Position numbers and translations under genes: made by a program. The notes under the pieces are model-generated. The model did not search any database. It worked only from the letters and a program-made list of their open reading frames with translations, and was not told where the DNA came from. From the NCBI GenBank assembly GCA_964610745.1, contig CAZSYL010000010.1:1-64000 (forward strand): a stretch of DNA of 64,000 bases, given 5' to 3'. Source of the DNA: SHLQ01 sp964610745 (GTDB lineage: Bacteria; Actinomycetota; Acidimicrobiia; Acidimicrobiales; SHLQ01). Of this stretch, positions 8,175 through 19,000 are shown piece by piece. How positions within the stretch are numbered: position 1 is the stretch's first letter; each line of letters opens with the position of its first letter.

Positions 8175-11100
8175 GTGTCCGATCTGTCGCTTGAGAGTTT
8201 TTCGGCGCCTGTCCGGGCGTGGTTCGAAACGTCGTTCCCCTCGCCGACCCCGCCTCAAGTGCTTGGTTGGCCACATATTGCCTCGGGGATGAACAGCCTG
8301 ATCGTCTCACCGACAGGTTCGGGTAAGACCCTCTCGGCATTTCTTTTCGGGATCGACCGGTTGATGACGAGTCCCGTACCCGAACGCGCGGCTCGAACCC
8401 GACTGCTTTACATTTCGCCACTGCGGGCTCTCGCGGTCGACGTGGAAAAGAACCTTCGTGCCCCACTTCGCGGAATCACGCTTGCGGCGGAACGGATGGG
8501 CGAGTCGGTGCATGTGCCGACGGTCGGAATGCGAACAGGCGACACTCCAGCCGATGAGCGTCGCAAGCTCGTTCGCAATCCTCCCGACCTGTTGATCACG
8601 ACACCCGAGTCGCTCTACCTGATGCTGACCTCGGCCGCGAAAGAAACACTGCGGTTCGTCGATGCGGTCATCATCGACGAGATCCACTCGGTGGCCGGAA
8701 CAAAACGTGGTGCACACCTGGCGCTGACCATGGAACGACTGGAACGTCTCGTTGGACGACCGGTTCAACGAATTGGTCTGTCGGCAACTCAGCGCCCGCT
8801 CGACGAGATCGCTCGGTTCCTCGGCGGTCGCGAAGTGGTAAATGGGTCCCACCAGTGGCGTCACGTGGAGATCATCGATGCGGGCGCGCCACCAAATATG
8901 GACATCGAGGTGATCGTTCCCGTCGAGGACATGGCAGAGCTCGGCAAAGTGGCCGATCCGCCGCCCGTTGGCTCGGAGTTGCCGGAGACGCAACGCACCA
9001 GCATCTGGCCGTCGGTTCACCCGCGGATTCTCGACCAGATCCGTCAACACAACTCGTCGATCGTCTTTGTGAATTCGCGACGGCTGGCCGAACGGCTCGC
9101 TGGCCGGCTCAATGAACTTTGGGACGAGCAGGACGAGCTCGCTCGCGAGAGCAATGGTGCCGAGAATGGCGCCGGCTCGCTGGACAGTACCGCTGACGAC
9201 GATCCGGACTTCCAACGGATTCGTGCCCACCACGGGTCGTTGTCGAAGGCTCGACGGCTCGATATCGAAGACCAGCTCAAGCGTGGTGCCATCCGCGCCA
9301 TCGTCGCCACCAGCTCGCTCGAACTCGGCATCGACATGGGTGCGGTCGACCTGGTGATTCAGGTCGAGTCGCCCGGCTCGGTCAGTCGCGGTTTGCAGCG
9401 TGTCGGGCGAGCCGGACATCAGGTCGGGGCACAGTCGATTGGAAAGGTCTTCCCCAAACATCGATCTGATTTGCTGGAGACCGCCGTGGTCGTCGAGCGA
9501 ATGCAGAACGGTGACATCGAAGAGACCAGGTACCCCCGAAACCCTCTCGATGTGCTCGCCCAACAGATCGTTGCCATGACCGCGCTCGAGGATTGGAGCC
9601 TCGATGACCTGACGGCGACCGTGCGAGGCGCCGCGAACTTTGCGGAGTTGTCCGACGACGTGTTCGAGGGAGTGCTCGATTTGTTGTCGGGTCGTTATCC
9701 GTCTGAGGAATTCTCCGAGCTTCGTCCGAGGGTCGTGTGGGATCGTGTGTCGGGAATGGTGCGCAGTAGAAAAGGAGCACAACGCCTGGCGGTCACGAAT
9801 GCTGGCACGATCCCCGATCGTGGTCTCTACGGTGTCTTTCTTCCCGACGGAACTCGAGTCGGAGAACTCGATGAGGAGATGGTGTACGAGTCCCGCCCGG
9901 GAGAGACGTTCCTGCTCGGGGCCTCGACGTGGCGAATAGAGGACATCACGTTCGAACGAGTGGTGGTGACACCGGCTCCAGGCGAACCGGGCAAGATGCC
10001 GTTTTGGCACGGCGATGGTCCCGGTCGTCCAATCGAGCTCGGACAAGCCATGGGCGCGTTTGTTCGCGAGATCCAGGGGATCGATGGCACTGCGGCCGAG
10101 AAGCGTCTGACCGAACGCCATGGCCTGGACTCGCTCGCTGCGGGCAATGTGTTGAATTACATTGCTGACCAGCGCGAAGCAACGGGTGTCGTGCCCGACG
10201 ACCAGACGATCGTCGTCGAGCGCTTCCGTGACGAGATCGGCGACTGGCGGGTCTGTATTCTCTCGCCTTTCGGTGCGCAGGTACACGCTCCATGGGGGAT
10301 GGCGCTACGTGCACAGCTCGCGGAGCGTTGGGGTGTGGACGTTGAGATGATGTGGGCCGACGACGGGATCGTCATCCGGCTGCCCGAATCAGCTGATGAG
10401 GTCGAGCTCGACGACCTGGCCCTCGATCCGAACGAAATCGATGAGCGGGTCGTAGCTGAGCTTCCTGGCAGCGCGCTGTTTGCGAGTCGCTTCCGCGAAT
10501 GTGCGGGTCGTTCTCTCCTGCTGCCACGACGTCGCCCCGATCAGCGGACACCGCTGTGGCAACAGCGTCAACGTTCCGCCGACCTGCTGCGAGTAGCCGC
10601 CAAATACCCAAGCTTTCCAATTCTCCTCGAGGCCACTCGCGAGTGCTTGAATGACGTGTTCGACGTCCCCGCACTTCGGACGGTGCTACAAGGACTGGAA
10701 GATCGTTCGATTCGAATGGTGCCGGTCGAAACGTCGAGAGCATCACCGTTTGCTCAGTCCCTTCTGTTCGGCTGGATCGCCGTCTACATGTACGAGGGTG
10801 ATGCGCCCCTCGCCGAACGCCGCGCCGCCGCGCTGTCTCTAGATCGGGATCTGCTACGCGACCTGCTCGGTGCTGAGGAGTTGCGTGAGCTGCTCGACCC
10901 GGGCGTCCTCGCCGATCTCGAACTCGAGTTGCAGCGACTGGTGGAGGGTCGTCGCGCTCGCGATGGCGATGAGCTTCACGACCTGCTCCGCATCCTCGGA
11001 CCGCTCGGTCGACTCGAAATTGATCATCGCAGCACGAGTGACCTCGATGTAGATGCGGTGTTGGAACAACTCATCGCCGACCTTCGAGTGATCGAAGTTG

Positions 11101-12695
11101 GCATCGGCGAGGATCGGCGGTTTGCTGCGTCCGAAGATGCTGGACGGCTGCGGGATGCCTTTGGCGTGTCGTTACCGATGGGGCTGCCCGCGGCATATAC
11201 CGACAGTGTCGATGATCCGCTCGGTGACTTTGCGATTCGCTTCGCTCGAACCCACGGACCATTTGTGAGCGACCAATTCGCGTCGCGCTACGCGATCTCG
11301 GTCGATCGCGCCGACGGTGCGCTCGAGGCGCTCGCGGCCACCGGGAAACTCGTCCGCGGTGAGTTCCGTCCCGATGGCACCACACGCGAGTGGGTCGATG
11401 ATGGTGTGCTCCGACAGCTGCGCCGCCGGTCTCTGGCTGCGCTACGAGCAGAAGTTGCTCCCGTCGAGAAGAACACGCTCGCCCGGTTCTTGCCACAATG
11501 GCAAGGCGTGGGCATTCCTCGGCGCGGGCCCGACGGACTCGCCGACGTGATCGGAGTGCTTCAAGGAGCAGCGATCCCGGCGTCGGTGCTCGAACGATCG
11601 GTGCTTCCGGCGCGCATGGCCGACTACCGTCCGAGCGATCTCGATGCGTTGATGACCTCAGGTGAGGTGGTGTGGGTCGGCGCGGGGGCGATTGGATCGA
11701 AGGATGGACGTATCCGGCTGGCCTTCCGCGACCAGTCACACCTATTGATCCCGTCGGCCGACGAAGCGCCCGATGAGCCACTGCACGATGCGCTTCGTTC
11801 GCATCTGTCGAACAACGGCGCGTCGTTTTGGTTCGACCTTGTCGGCGCGGCAGCGGACGATGGTTTGGAGTATGGCAACGAGGCGGTGCTCGCCGCCCTG
11901 TGGGATCTCGTTTGGGCTGGCGAGGTCACAAACGATTCGTTGGCTCCGGTGCGAGCATTCCTCGGTGTCAAAAAGTCTGGCGCGACGTCGCAGCGACGCC
12001 GTCGCCCTCGAGTAGGCCAGCTCCAATCGTCTGGACCTCCCCAGGCAGGCGGCCGTTGGTCGTTGGTGGCCACCCCGCCCGTCTCGGCAACCCAGCGCGC
12101 AACCGCCCAGGCGCTACAGCTGGTCGAACGTTATGGCGTGCTCACCCGCGAGGCCGCCCTCGGTGAAGGTATCAGCGGCGGCTTCGCGGGCGTCTACCCG
12201 GTGCTGAAAGCGCTTGAAGAGCGCGGTGATCTTCGGCGCGGCTACTTCGTGGAAGGTCTCGGGGCAGCGCAGTTTGCGTTGCCCGGCGCAGTGGATCGTT
12301 TGCGGACATCGGCGGCGACCGACTTCGAGGCGGACGTGGTCATTCTGCTCGCCGCGACCGACACCGCCCAACCCTTTGGTGCCTCGTTGCCGTGGCCTGA
12401 ATCGGACGGTCGACCAGCCCGAGCTGCTGGAGCCCACGTCATCATCGTCAACGGCGAAGCTGCGGTCTATATAGATCGAGGTGCGAAGAGCATTATTGGA
12501 TTCCCCGCTGCCCACGAGAGCCCTCTCTGGGTTGACGCGCTCAAGGATCTCGCTCGCAAACGCCTTGTCCGGTCGCTCGAGATCGCAAGGATCGATGGCG
12601 CCCCCAGTGGTGAATCGCCCTTGTCCGAGACCCTCACCGAGCACGGATTCGTGAAGGCTTATAAGGGGCTCACCTGGATTCCGGGTCGCGCGTAG
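8175..12695 (+). CDS. lhr: Large helicase Lhr (DEAD/DEAH box, full length)
   Basis: SF2 3'-5' helicase used in DNA repair; mycobacterial Lhr is induced by DNA damage. The 1506-residue length is that of full Lhr with its C-terminal half. Visible motifs: SPTGSGKT (about 44-51), DEIH in VIIDEIHSVAGTKRGAHLAL, LSATQRP, and QRVGRAGHQVG, all in the N-terminal two RecA domains. A winged helix follows, and the long C-terminal region contains WPSVHPR-like and RRRPDQRTPLWQQRQ segments typical of Lhr. It is monocistronic and convergent with the hydrolase gene. The start is GTG, supported by the leaderless promoter element. Confidence 0.95.
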   Translation: MSDLSLESFSAPVRAWFETSFPSPTPPQVLGWPHIASGMNSLIVSPTGSGKTLSAFLFGIDRLMTSPVPERAARTRLLYISPLRALAVDVEKNLRAPLRGITLAAERMGESVHVPTVGMRTGDTPADERRKLVRNPPDLLITTPESLYLMLTSAAKETLRFVDAVIIDEIHSVAGTKRGAHLALTMERLERLVGRPVQRIGLSATQRPLDEIARFLGGREVVNGSHQWRHVEIIDAGAPPNMDIEVIVPVEDMAELGKVADPPPVGSELPETQRTSIWPSVHPRILDQIRQHNSSIVFVNSRRLAERLAGRLNELWDEQDELARESNGAENGAGSLDSTADDDPDFQRIRAHHGSLSKARRLDIEDQLKRGAIRAIVATSSLELGIDMGAVDLVIQVESPGSVSRGLQRVGRAGHQVGAQSIGKVFPKHRSDLLETAVVVERMQNGDIEETRYPRNPLDVLAQQIVAMTALEDWSLDDLTATVRGAANFAELSDDVFEGVLDLLSGRYPSEEFSELRPRVVWDRVSGMVRSRKGAQRLAVTNAGTIPDRGLYGVFLPDGTRVGELDEEMVYESRPGETFLLGASTWRIEDITFERVVVTPAPGEPGKMPFWHGDGPGRPIELGQAMGAFVREIQGIDGTAAEKRLTERHGLDSLAAGNVLNYIADQREATGVVPDDQTIVVERFRDEIGDWRVCILSPFGAQVHAPWGMALRAQLAERWGVDVEMMWADDGIVIRLPESADEVELDDLALDPNEIDERVVAELPGSALFASRFRECAGRSLLLPRRRPDQRTPLWQQRQRSADLLRVAAKYPSFPILLEATRECLNDVFDVPALRTVLQGLEDRSIRMVPVETSRASPFAQSLLFGWIAVYMYEGDAPLAERRAAALSLDRDLLRDLLGAEELRELLDPGVLADLELELQRLVEGRRARDGDELHDLLRILGPLGRLEIDHRSTSDLDVDAVLEQLIADLRVIEVGIGEDRRFAASEDAGRLRDAFGVSLPMGLPAAYTDSVDDPLGDFAIRFARTHGPFVSDQFASRYAISVDRADGALEALAATGKLVRGEFRPDGTTREWVDDGVLRQLRRRSLAALRAEVAPVEKNTLARFLPQWQGVGIPRRGPDGLADVIGVLQGAAIPASVLERSVLPARMADYRPSDLDALMTSGEVVWVGAGAIGSKDGRIRLAFRDQSHLLIPSADEAPDEPLHDALRSHLSNNGASFWFDLVGAAADDGLEYGNEAVLAALWDLVWAGEVTNDSLAPVRAFLGVKKSGATSQRRRRPRVGQLQSSGPPQAGGRWSLVATPPVSATQRATAQALQLVERYGVLTREAALGEGISGGFAGVYPVLKALEERGDLRRGYFVEGLGAAQFALPGAVDRLRTSAATDFEADVVILLAATDTAQPFGASLPWPESDGRPARAAGAHVIIVNGEAAVYIDRGAKSIIGFPAAHESPLWVDALKDLARKRLVRSLEIARIDGAPSGESPLSETLTEHGFVKAYKGLTWIPGRA

Positions 12696-12726
12696 CTGCT
12701 TCGAAACGGCGCGCGGGTTCGGGTAA

Positions 12727-13578
12727 TTAGGTGCCAGCGGCCAGTTTGGCGATCTCCTCCGCGATGGTCTCGGGAGCCTCCCAGTTTGCGCCATGGCCGA
12801 TACCGGGCATCGTCACGAGCGTTGATCCCGAGATCCCCGAGTGCAGATTGGTGGTGTGAAAGGGCGGGGTTGTCTTGTCCTTGTCGCCGACCATGACCGT
12901 GGTCGGCATATCGATCTGGTCGATTCGGTCGTAGCGGTTTTCGTCGACCATCGCTTGAAGGATTGGGATGAGCTTCGGGTGATCGGCCTTTTGGAAGGTG
13001 GGGACGAATGCAGTGACCATTCCCGGTTCGAAGTCATCGCCGATCAGACTCTTCGTAAATGCGGTTTGCACCGGACCGAGGGCGAGCAGTCTTTGCAGTA
13101 TTCCCATTCTGATCAGTGGTATCTGGAGTTTGTTCTGGGAGTTGTCGCGGTTGACATCGCCAGCAAAAGTCGCGAGCAGCACGAGTGAACCGACGCGACT
13201 CGTGACCTCCTCGGGAGAATCGAGCAGGAATGCGATCGACAGAAAACCGCCCATGGAGTGTCCAACGAGTATCGCGTCTTCGACGTCGTATGCCACTAGG
13301 ACAGCGCCAATGTCCGCGGTCATGCGCTCGGTGCTGACACCAGCGGTGCCGACCGTGGACTCACCATGACCACGTTGGTCAAAGGTGATGACCCGCATGC
13401 CTCGGTCGACCAGATCGGCCGCGACGAGGTTCCAGCCATCAGCGCTGCTAGCAAAGCCGTGCACCAGCAGAACCGTCCGCTTGCCCGAGCCGGTAGAGAT
13501 GGAGCGGAGTCGGGCCCCGTCGTTCGTCTCGACGATTCGTTCCTCACCGACGAGTGGGGCCGCGTAGTCAATTCTCAT
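12727..13578 (-). CDS. Alpha/beta-fold hydrolase
   Basis: Cytosolic hydrolase of 283 residues with a complete triad: Ser108 in GHSMG, Asp in GDKDKTTP (about 232-234) and His262 in GIGHGANWE. The oxyanion segment is LLVHGFASSADGW. The substrate is unknown; esters, lactones or C-C bonds are all possible. Its start overlaps the stop of the flavin reductase gene by 4 bp (ATGA), so the two are co-translated, which suggests a small oxidation/hydrolysis pathway. Convergent with lhr. Confidence 0.85.
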   Translation of the reverse strand: MRIDYAAPLVGEERIVETNDGARLRSISTGSGKRTVLLVHGFASSADGWNLVAADLVDRGMRVITFDQRGHGESTVGTAGVSTERMTADIGAVLVAYDVEDAILVGHSMGGFLSIAFLLDSPEEVTSRVGSLVLLATFAGDVNRDNSQNKLQIPLIRMGILQRLLALGPVQTAFTKSLIGDDFEPGMVTAFVPTFQKADHPKLIPILQAMVDENRYDRIDQIDMPTTVMVGDKDKTTPPFHTTNLHSGISGSTLVTMPGIGHGANWEAPETIAEEIAKLAAGT

Positions 13579-14126
13579 TCGGAGAGTCCTTCTGCTTCGA
13601 GGCGGGCGAGCAGCTCATCGCGAATGCTTCGACCGGGTTCGCGAGCCTTCGCTCCCGCTATTCGCCATCCGTGGCGAGATGAGTAGAGCAAAGGGTCTTC
13701 ACCGAGTCGACCTTCTCCGAACTGGCTCACTCGAGCGAGAAAGAGATCGTGGTCGAGGTCGGTGTCGAGTTTCTCGAGAACGTCGCACTTGAGCCAAGAG
13801 ATGCAGTCCTTGATCACCGGAAGGCCATCGATCTCGGTCAGGTACTCAGATGCGATGTGTTTGAACTTACGACCCGGGTAGGAAAAGTATTGACCAACAT
13901 CGACCTGATCACCAGCGAGATTGGAGACGGTGAACCAGCCGGACGCTTCGATGAGCGTGTGCGTGTCGTGCTTAGGGGAGATCGAGGCGAGCATGATCGG
14001 CTCATCGAAAGAAACCTGCATGACCCAGTGCGAGCAGTAGCCGCGGGTCAGTCCTTCATGGCGGGAGGTGACGACTTGTACACCCTTCATCATCTGGCCG
14101 AGCGATCGTTTCAGGTCTCTGTCCAC
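13575..14126 (-). CDS. Flavin reductase-like FMN-binding protein
   Basis: 183 residues with the flavin reductase fold: MMKGVQVVTSRHEG, then the FMN-binding stretch GYCSHWVMQVSFDEPIMLASIS and SGWFTVSNLAGDQ. Such proteins supply reduced FMN to two-component monooxygenases or act as small flavoenzymes. No monooxygenase partner is next to it; only the alpha/beta hydrolase is coupled. The start is GTG with TAGGAT 6 nt before it. It diverges from the methyltransferase gene. Confidence 0.82.
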   Translation of the reverse strand: MDRDLKRSLGQMMKGVQVVTSRHEGLTRGYCSHWVMQVSFDEPIMLASISPKHDTHTLIEASGWFTVSNLAGDQVDVGQYFSYPGRKFKHIASEYLTEIDGLPVIKDCISWLKCDVLEKLDTDLDHDLFLARVSQFGEGRLGEDPLLYSSRHGWRIAGAKAREPGRSIRDELLARLEAEGLSE

Positions 14127-14132
14127 GGGTGA

Positions 14133-14138
14133 ATCCTA
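14133..14138 (-). promoter_or_regulatory. -10 element of leaderless flavin reductase promoter
   Basis: TAGGAT ends 6 nt before the GTG at 14126. The divergent methyltransferase promoter lies about 48 bp away. Confidence 0.5.
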
Positions 14139-14185
14139 CTCGGAGGCCGAGGAGTGCTTGGCGTTCGCCAAATCAAGCGCGGTGA

Positions 14186-14191
14186 TACTAT
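14186..14191 (+). promoter_or_regulatory. -10 element of leaderless methyltransferase promoter
   Basis: TACTAT ends 5 nt before the GTG at 14197. This decides the start against a longer reading frame that would run back through the divergent gene. Confidence 0.5.
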
Positions 14192-14196
14192 TTGCT

Positions 14197-14979
14197 GTGC
14201 CCAAGAACAAGAACACATCGCCGGATCAGGGTCTCGTCGAGTCCAACCGGAATCTGTACAACACCTACACCGATGAGCTCCTCGTCAACTCAGCCGATGT
14301 TCATGCAGCGGCGAAGGCTATTGGGTCGCACAGCATCGAGCACTTCGCGGCGATGGGTCTGATCGAGGCAGATCTGCTTCGCCAGCATGGTCTACGAGAA
14401 GACTCCGCCCTCATCGACGTTGGCTGTGGCTCGGGTCGTCTCAGCCACCAGCTCGCTGGTTGGCTGAAGGGGCCCTATCTCGGGACAGATATTTCACCGG
14501 CGCTCCTCGCCCATGCAGAAAAGGCGTGCGGCCGACCGGACTGGCGGTTCGAGGCGGTCGACGGACTGCAGATCCCGGAGCAGGATGCCAAGGCCGATAT
14601 GGTCTGTTTCTTTTCGGTTCTCACGCACCTTCGTCACGAGGAGAGCTTCATCTACCTCGAGGAGACCCGGCGAGTCCTCAAGCCTGGTGGGGTGCTGGTC
14701 TTTTCGTTCCTTGAGTTCGCCGTTGGATCACACTGGGCTGTGTTTGATGCGACGGTCAATTCGCTGCGGAAATCTGGTGGCCTTCCCGTCAACCAGTTCA
14801 TGTCCCGAGACCTCATTGCGGCGTGGGCACCGCAGCTCGGCTTCGAAGTCACCTCGGTTCATCGGGGCGACACTCCCCACATTCCCCTCTCGGACCCCGC
14901 GGCTGTTGAAGGATTTAGTCAGGTGGTCGATGGCGAATCTGCGCTCGGCCAGTCCGTTGCGGTGCTAGCCGCCGTCTGA
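14197..14979 (+). CDS. Class I SAM-dependent methyltransferase
   Basis: 260-residue cytosolic methyltransferase. Motif I IDVGCGSGRLS (about residues 73-83) binds SAM; GTDIS follows as motif II, and VLKPGGVLVFSF is the post-motif typical of UbiE/type 11 enzymes. The substrate is not evident. The N-terminal helical stretch with SIEHFAAMGLIEADLLR suggests a small-molecule or lipid substrate rather than nucleic acid. It stands alone between divergent and convergent neighbours. Confidence 0.85.
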   Translation: MPKNKNTSPDQGLVESNRNLYNTYTDELLVNSADVHAAAKAIGSHSIEHFAAMGLIEADLLRQHGLREDSALIDVGCGSGRLSHQLAGWLKGPYLGTDISPALLAHAEKACGRPDWRFEAVDGLQIPEQDAKADMVCFFSVLTHLRHEESFIYLEETRRVLKPGGVLVFSFLEFAVGSHWAVFDATVNSLRKSGGLPVNQFMSRDLIAAWAPQLGFEVTSVHRGDTPHIPLSDPAAVEGFSQVVDGESALGQSVAVLAAV

Positions 14980-15014
14980 GCTACTACGGCGGCTACGAAG
15001 CGCCCGGGGCACTT

Positions 15015-15785
15015 CTAGTTGAGTCGGCCCCATAACTCATCGATCCTGACATCGTCTGGGTCGACTGCCTCGCGTAGACGAGCAGCGATGTCGAACCGTG
15101 CCCGAGCCTCTGCAAGTTCGATCAACATCAACTGATCTGCCCGCGGTAGCGGTAACCGCGATCGCAGGTCGAGTAGCCGGTCGAACTTTCGGGGTTGATC
15201 AGACCACGTTCTCATGAGGTTGTTGCTCACCCTCACCACCACGTCGACGGTGGTCATGGGCGTCAAGGCTTCGTCGTCGATCGGCACCTCGCGGCCAAAG
15301 ATGGAATGGAGCCGCTGCTCGAGACCGTTGCGATTGAGCAGCGTTCCCGAAAATGCGTCGATGAAGTTGTTCGGGTCGTTCGCAATGCCGACCACCACAT
15401 GTCCGGGTAGGCCAAGCAGATGTAGTTCGGTACCGAGCCGCCTAGCGACGGTGACCGTCAACGCTGCGAGCGAGATTGGCATGCCGGTTCGTTTTTCGAT
15501 GACGCGATCGAGAAACGAGTTCTCCTCGTTGTGATAGTTCTCGACGTCACCCACGTAGTGGTGATCCACGAACAGGCCCTTTACAAGACTTGCTACCTCG
15601 GCGGCGGTGGAATCTGCGGCGAGCAAGTCTGCAGCGAGCTGATCGAGAGCTTGCAGTCCGGCCTCGGAAACACCTTGTTTTTGCTGCAGGTGTTCGCTGA
15701 GGAGCAGGAGTGCCTCGTCGAGACGAGGGCTCGGGTCGTCCAACAGCTCGGTGAGTTGCTCGGCGGCCTGGTCAGGGTTCTCCAC
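15015..15785 (-). CDS. SirB1/transglutaminase-core-like protein with TPR-like tail
   Basis: 256 residues of the SirB1 family: VENYHNEENSFLDRVIEKRTGMPISLAALTVTVARRLG followed by LLGLPGHVVVG, the conserved transglutaminase-like core 2. The catalytic Cys of true transglutaminases is Ala in SLAAL here, so it may be a non-catalytic version; family members often show this variation. The C-terminal helices are tetratricopeptide-like. The function in the cell is not known. TAATCT 6 nt before the GTG start suggests leaderless transcription. Confidence 0.82.
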   Translation of the reverse strand: MENPDQAAEQLTELLDDPSPRLDEALLLLSEHLQQKQGVSEAGLQALDQLAADLLAADSTAAEVASLVKGLFVDHHYVGDVENYHNEENSFLDRVIEKRTGMPISLAALTVTVARRLGTELHLLGLPGHVVVGIANDPNNFIDAFSGTLLNRNGLEQRLHSIFGREVPIDDEALTPMTTVDVVVRVSNNLMRTWSDQPRKFDRLLDLRSRLPLPRADQLMLIELAEARARFDIAARLREAVDPDDVRIDELWGRLN

Positions 15786-15791
15786 GGCCCA

Positions 15792-15797
15792 AGATTA
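15792..15797 (-). promoter_or_regulatory. -10 element of leaderless SirB1-like gene promoter
   Basis: TAATCT ends 6 nt before the GTG at 15785. Confidence 0.5.
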
Positions 15798-16016
15798 GCT
15801 GTTCTGAACCAGCCGCCCCCTCGACGCGACGTCCGCGGGCGCGCGCATGGTGTCCGCGTGTATGGTCGCTGATGGGTCGGTCGTTGGACGCGAGTGCGCG
15901 TTCGTTGGAAGACCACCCAACGCAGCCCGCTCTCTCCGATTCCTGCAGTTCCCACAAGACGTGGTCGATTCGAGGGCGAGGTCACAATTTGAGCACACAC
16001 GGAAGTCCTTTTGCAT
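15795..16016 (-). CDS. Possible small zinc-ribbon protein
   Basis: A 73-codon frame starting MQKDFRVCSNCDLALES and continuing TTSCGNC. The two CxxC pairs 10 residues apart look like a zinc ribbon. The rest of the frame is Ala/Arg/Thr-rich and unremarkable, no promoter or ribosome site supports the start, and the SirB1-like gene just below has its own promoter element overlapping this frame's end. It may be a real short gene or a chance pattern. Confidence 0.3.
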   Translation of the reverse strand: MQKDFRVCSNCDLALESTTSCGNCRNRRERAALGGLPTNAHSRPTTDPSATIHADTMRAPADVASRGRLVQNS

Positions 16017-16038
16017 TGAGGTACCACTATCTGTTGCA

Positions 16039-19000
16039 ATGGAACGGATGGGACGAGTGAAGGCAATTCCTCAAGGGCGCGCGTTGGGTGGAACTTTCAT
16101 TCTGCTTGTCGCCGCATTGCTTGCCGTACTGATCTTTCGACCAGGTGCGGAATCAGCAGCTGCGGTCGACCTCGGAGATCCCAACGCCTGGATTGAACAT
16201 GGCATCGACGGTGAGCTTCTACAGATAAACGCCTTGACCGGTGAGGTCACTTCTCGAATTGATGTTGCTGAGCCAGGCGAGACATTTGTTGCGCTGCCAG
16301 TCGAAGACGGCGCTGTGGTGCTCAACACTTCGACCAGCGCAATCTCGTTGGTCAGCGGTTCTCAGCTGACGGTTACGTCGACGATCGACCTGCCGCTCGC
16401 CGACGGCGTCGAGGGGCGCCAGCCAGCCCTGTTTGGTCGAGATGATGTTGCCAACGATGTCACCGTTGTCGATGGTGAGCAGGTTGTTTCAATCAACTCG
16501 GAGTCGGGAGACGTTGCACCTCTCACTCTCGACGCCCCGCTCTCCAGTCCAGTTCAGGACGCCAGCGGCGCTATCTTCGCCTTTGACGCTGAAGCGTCGA
16601 CGGTGGTTCAGCTCGGTGTCGACGGTCCGGTCGCCGTTGCGACCGTAGCCGATGCTATTGAGGGTCAAGTCGATGAGCGAACGATGGTTAGTGCTGGAGG
16701 ATCGGTCTATGCACTCGACCCGCAGCGTCTTGCACTGGCCCAAGTCGAGGATGCTGGTTCGCTCGGAAATGCCATCTGCATGCGTAGTGCAGCCGGCGGC
16801 GCAGTTCATGGAGGAAGCACCCCGGACTCTGACGCGGTGATTCTGTCGTTGAATCCCGCTTCGTCAGTGCTTGCAGTGAGTACCGGAGATGGTGGCTGTC
16901 GCGACATCGACGTCGACGTCGAGGTTGGTGAGTACGGCGCTCCGATCGCCCACGACGGTGTTGCTTACCTTCCGTTCTGGGAGGGTGGCCGAATCATTGC
17001 GGTCGACTTGGAATCGGGTCAGACCATCAGCGAGCTGCCATTTGGAACACTCGGCCAGCCATTCGAGCTCGAAGTCTTTGGCTCAACCGTTTGGGCTAAC
17101 GAGAGACTCGGCCCGTTCGCTGCCGTTGTTCGAGCTGACGAGATCGTCCCGGTCGCCAAGATCTCGGCGATCGTTGCTGCGCCGGGCAACGCCGACGAGG
17201 ACGGCGATGGGAGTTCTTTGTCGAGCGGAGACGAAGGCGAAAATCGTCTGCGTTTGCTCGGTGACTCCGGTGAGGCAGTTATCGCGGCCGAAGGTGATGC
17301 CATCGGTGGCGCAGACTCGGGCACCGGTGAGAACTCGAACCAACAGGTGGTCGACGTGCCGAACGCGGCGCCTGTTCCGCAACCGGAAGCCTTTGGAATC
17401 GCGGTCGATGTTAGTGACTTGGGCGATGGACAGGAGCCTCCACTTCCCGAGCTCGCAGAGACCCTCGTCGCGAACTTCTCGGTATCTTCGTCTGAGGCAA
17501 CCGTCGGCGAGACGGTGCGCTTCACCGATACAAGCCTTGGTAGTCCGGTTGCATGGTCCTGGACGTTCGGAGATGGCGACGGTGCCGAACGGCCGAATGC
17601 TGAGAAGGCGTGGGCTGAAGAAGGGATCTTCACCGTGACGCTCACCGTCACGAACGCGGCTGGGGACGTTTCGAGTCAGGCTACCGAAGTGGCCATTGTC
17701 CCCGAGACGGTCTTGTTGGCTCCGAACGCCGACTTCCAATTCAGTCAAGCGACCATCGAAGCGGGGGAATCGATTACCTTCGAGAGTCGTACGACGGGCG
17801 AGGTGGACATCTTTCGGTGGACGTTCGGCGACGGTAACCGCGGTCGAGGCAGACGGGTGACCCACACATTCGAAGAAGCGGGGACCTTTGAGGTCGAGTT
17901 GACGGCATCCAACGACGCTGGATCGGATACTGCGACCGCGACGGTCGAGGTGCTTTCCGGTGTCGAACCGCCCGTGGCGGGTATTGGTCAGGTGCCGCGC
18001 CGAATCGTGACCGACCAGCAGGTGACGTTCGAGAGTACCTCGTTGAACGACCCGACGACGATCTCCTGGGACTTCGGCGATGGCACTACCGCAAGCGGTG
18101 CGTCCGTGCGACACTCCTTTGCCCGTGCTGGTGAGTACCGAGTGGCATTGGTTGTCGAGAACTCCGAAGGCGAGGACCGCACGTTTGTTGATATCACCGT
18201 CGAACAACGGGTCATTGCGCCAGTCTCGGTGTTCACCCAAAGCGCGACCGAAGTTCTGGTCGGCGAACGCGTCCGCTTTACGAGCAGCGCACTGAATAAT
18301 CCAACGCAGCATCGCTGGAGTTTCGGTGACGGTTCAACAGCAGACGGCGTGAACTCGACTCATTCGTGGAGTGAGCCGGGCACGTTCCGAGTCATGCTCC
18401 GCGTCGAGAACGAAGCTGGCGACGATCGTTCCGGCGTGAACATCACCGTGGTCGAACCGGTCGACCCGCCAGTGGCCTCGTTCAATGTGTCCGAAACGGT
18501 CGTAGCAACCGGTGAGGACGTCCGGTTCACCGACACCTCGCGAAACCGCCCCACACGGTGGCGCTGGGAGTTCGAGAACGCCGGCGAGGCAACGGTCCAG
18601 AATCCAGTCCGCGCCTGGCAGAACCAAGGTACCTTCACCGTGCGACTCGTAGCGATAAACGAGGGAGGCCGGTCGTCGACTGAGACGCAGATTCGTGTTG
18701 TCGACCGGCCTACGGCCGATTTCCGTTTCGAGATGGTCGACGACGACACTGTGCGCTTCATCGATCAGTCCGAAAATGTCACAGGTTGGCGTTGGGACTT
18801 TGGAGATGGGTCAACGTCAAACGAACGGAACCCAACCCACACATTCCGGGGTGGTTCCTTCGACGTGACTCTCACGACGTCGAACCAGGTCGGCTCAGCG
18901 ACCGACCGTGCGCGCATCACGGTCTCGAACCCTCCAGAGGCCGTCGCAACGTGTCGAGCTGACGGCGCTCGCCTGGTCTGCAGCGGGCAGGATTCTGAGC